Positions 6,194 through 7,178 of a stretch of DNA of 7,178 bases are shown here, one piece after another. The stretch's first letter is position 1, and each line of letters begins with the position of its first letter. Under the pieces are notes generated by a model that did no database searches, was not told the origin of the DNA, and saw only the letters and a list, made by a program, of their open reading frames with translations. A program made the translations under genes and the position numbers. The DNA comes from an uncultured Lacticaseibacillus sp. (lineage in GTDB: Bacteria > Bacillota > Bacilli > Lactobacillales > Lactobacillaceae): assembly GCA_934293835.1 (NCBI GenBank), contig CAKQZO010000078.1, positions 1 through 7,178 on the forward strand, given 5' to 3'.

Positions 6194-7016
6194 TCGTCAA
6201 CCTCCGTATCTCTGCATCAAAAGCGGCCATCCCAGCGGCATATTCACTCGCCGTGGGCACCCGGTGATGCCAACCAGCCTGGTTTTCGGCAAAGCTGACG
6301 CCCTTACCCTTGATTGTGTCTGCGATGACCACTCGCGGCTTGCCACTAATCCGCGGCGCTGTCAGGACCTCCACCAGCGCGGCTAGATCATGGCCGTCAA
6401 CTTGGCGAACCTCGAACCCGAACGCTTGATACTTCGCCGCCAGTGGCTCACTATTCATCACTTGAGTCGTCGGCCCGCTGATCTGCAACCGATTGTGATC
6501 GATGATCGCCGTCAAGTTATCGAGTCCAAAACTCCCGGCGGCCATCGCCGCCTCCCAGACAGACCCTTCCGCCTGCTCACCGTCTCCCATCAAGACATAG
6601 GTCTGATACTGACGACCATCGAGCTTAGCGGCCTTGGCGATGCCGACCCCCAGCCCCAATCCGTGGCCGAGCGAGCCGGTGTTCATCTCAATGCCGTTGA
6701 CATGATTAGTCGGATGTCCGATGTAAGGCGAGCCGAAGGTCGAGAAGGTTTGCAGATCGCTCTTGGGAAAATAGCCACGGTCTGCCAAGACGTTGTATAG
6801 GATCTCGACCGCATGGCCTTTAGATTGGAGATAACGATCTCGATTCGGATCGTCAAAATGCTGCGGGTCTTGACGCAAGACGCTGTAGTACAAGGCGACC
6901 AAGATGTCTGTGCAAGACAGATCCGAGCCAGTGTGGCCGGTTTGGGCTGAATAAATCATCTGCCAGGTCGCTTTGCGTAAGGCGACGGCTTTTAGTGCCA
7001 GCTCTCGTGTATTCAC
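6186..7016 (-). CDS. transketolase, N-terminal subunit (split enzyme)
   Basis: A 276-residue PP domain of a two-subunit transketolase; it binds the thiamine diphosphate and the metal ion. Visible: GHTGSDLSCTDILVALY (27-43, H28), KGHAVEILY (67-75, H68), YIGHP (98-102, H101), NTGSLGHGLGLGVG (112-125), and the cofactor motif from GDGE (144-147) to DHN (173-175), with D145 and N175 as metal ligands 30 residues apart as in the single-chain enzyme. AGWHH (247-251) probably supplies the histidine near the substrate. The usual GHPGG is GHTGS here, which may mark a specialised substrate. The start is a GTG whose first base overlaps the upstream stop region (GTGA, 4-nt overlap), with a GGGGGAG ribosome site five bases earlier. 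The first ATG is only at residue 20, just before the conserved GHTG block, so GTG is preferred. Confidence 0.93.
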   Translation of the reverse strand: MNTRELALKAVALRKATWQMIYSAQTGHTGSDLSCTDILVALYYSVLRQDPQHFDDPNRDRYLQSKGHAVEILYNVLADRGYFPKSDLQTFSTFGSPYIGHPTNHVNGIEMNTGSLGHGLGLGVGIAKAAKLDGRQYQTYVLMGDGEQAEGSVWEAAMAAGSFGLDNLTAIIDHNRLQISGPTTQVMNSEPLAAKYQAFGFEVRQVDGHDLAALVEVLTAPRISGKPRVVIADTIKGKGVSFAENQAGWHHRVPTASEYAAGMAAFDAEIRRLTNE

Positions 7017-7178
7017 AACTGCTCCCCCTCACTGTCACCGCGAAGATAAGCCTGAACGTCTTCTTCGATCGGGTCATAAAAGTCGGGCGTCACGCCCAGA
7101 TACTTGCAGGCTTCATACAAAATTGGCACCACCGAGTCCTTCACCGCCGCGATGTGATGAATATACGGCCCATAAACC
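7013..7178 (-). CDS. C-terminal tail of a probable FucI-type sugar isomerase, 5' end beyond window
   Basis: The minus strand is open from the window edge (frame starting at 7177) for 54 codons to TGA at 7015-7013. The visible tail begins VYGPYIHHIAAVKDSV, continues PILYEACKYLGVTPDFYDP and ends in an acidic stretch EEDVQAYLRGDSEGEQL. A GPY.HH motif followed by a helix and a short C-terminal strand resembles the end of L-fucose/L-arabinose isomerase-fold proteins (FucI, COG2407 type), where a late histidine binds the catalytic metal. Its stop overlaps the transketolase GTG by four bases, so it belongs to the same operon. In that setting an aldose-ketose isomerase supplying the kinase is sensible. 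The protein identity rests on only 54 residues and context, so the family call is tentative; that it is a real coding end is much firmer. Confidence 0.55.
   Translation of the reverse strand, partial: VYGPYIHHIAAVKDSVVPILYEACKYLGVTPDFYDPIEEDVQAYLRGDSEGEQL

Noticed and set aside
6390..6800. 136-codon plus-strand frame opposite the transketolase N-subunit
   Set aside because: Antisense shadow of a well-supported gene; GC-rich coding DNA often leaves long antisense frames.
5225..7016. One transketolase gene broken by a frameshift
   Set aside because: The two parts each have a complete domain, a proper start and a correctly placed ribosome site, as in known two-subunit transketolases.
1..7178. 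Mobile element, CRISPR array, tRNA or rRNA
   Set aside because: No transposase-like protein, terminal inverted repeats, regularly spaced repeats, or RNA-gene sequence was recognised on either strand.

Overview
The window looks like a carbohydrate-utilisation locus from a moderately GC-rich Bacillota, most plausibly a plant- or food-associated member of the Lactobacillaceae. The reasons are strong GGAGG ribosome sites ahead of genes, GTG starts, AT-rich promoter DNA between GC-richer genes, a near-consensus CcpA (cre) site, and gene families common in lactobacilli. The genus is an inference from general character, not a match.

Left part (1-2304, minus strand): a large gene open to the window edge encodes a cytoplasmic family-78 glycoside hydrolase (alpha-L-rhamnosidase). 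It lacks only its far C-terminus. Middle (2305-2562): a 258-bp divergent control region with an extended -10 promoter facing each way, a cre-like site between them, two interrupted dyads and a perfect 18-bp palindrome in the rhamnosidase leader. Next (2563-3552, plus strand): an AraC-family regulator with an N-terminal cupin-like sensor and a C-terminal double helix-turn-helix. A 194-bp AT-rich convergent gap (3553-3746) holds no gene and at most a weak terminator.

Right part (3747-7178, minus strand): a tightly packed operon whose transcription enters from beyond the right edge. In order of transcription it encodes the C-terminal tail of a probable FucI-type sugar isomerase, the N-terminal subunit of a split transketolase, the C-terminal subunit, and a glycerol-kinase-like FGGY sugar kinase. 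The genes overlap by 4, 8 and 16 nt, so translation is probably coupled.

Working model: the rhamnosidase trims a rhamnosylated plant glycoside inside the cell, and the regulator, together with CcpA, controls this. The neighbouring operon takes a free sugar through aldose-ketose isomerisation, ketose phosphorylation and two-carbon transfer by a dedicated transketolase. Isomerase, FGGY kinase and two-subunit transketolase is the logic of the known D-apiose pathway. The kinase has lost a glycerol-contact tyrosine and the transketolase has an altered substrate-side motif, so a non-housekeeping sugar is likely. The actual substrate cannot be settled from this window.
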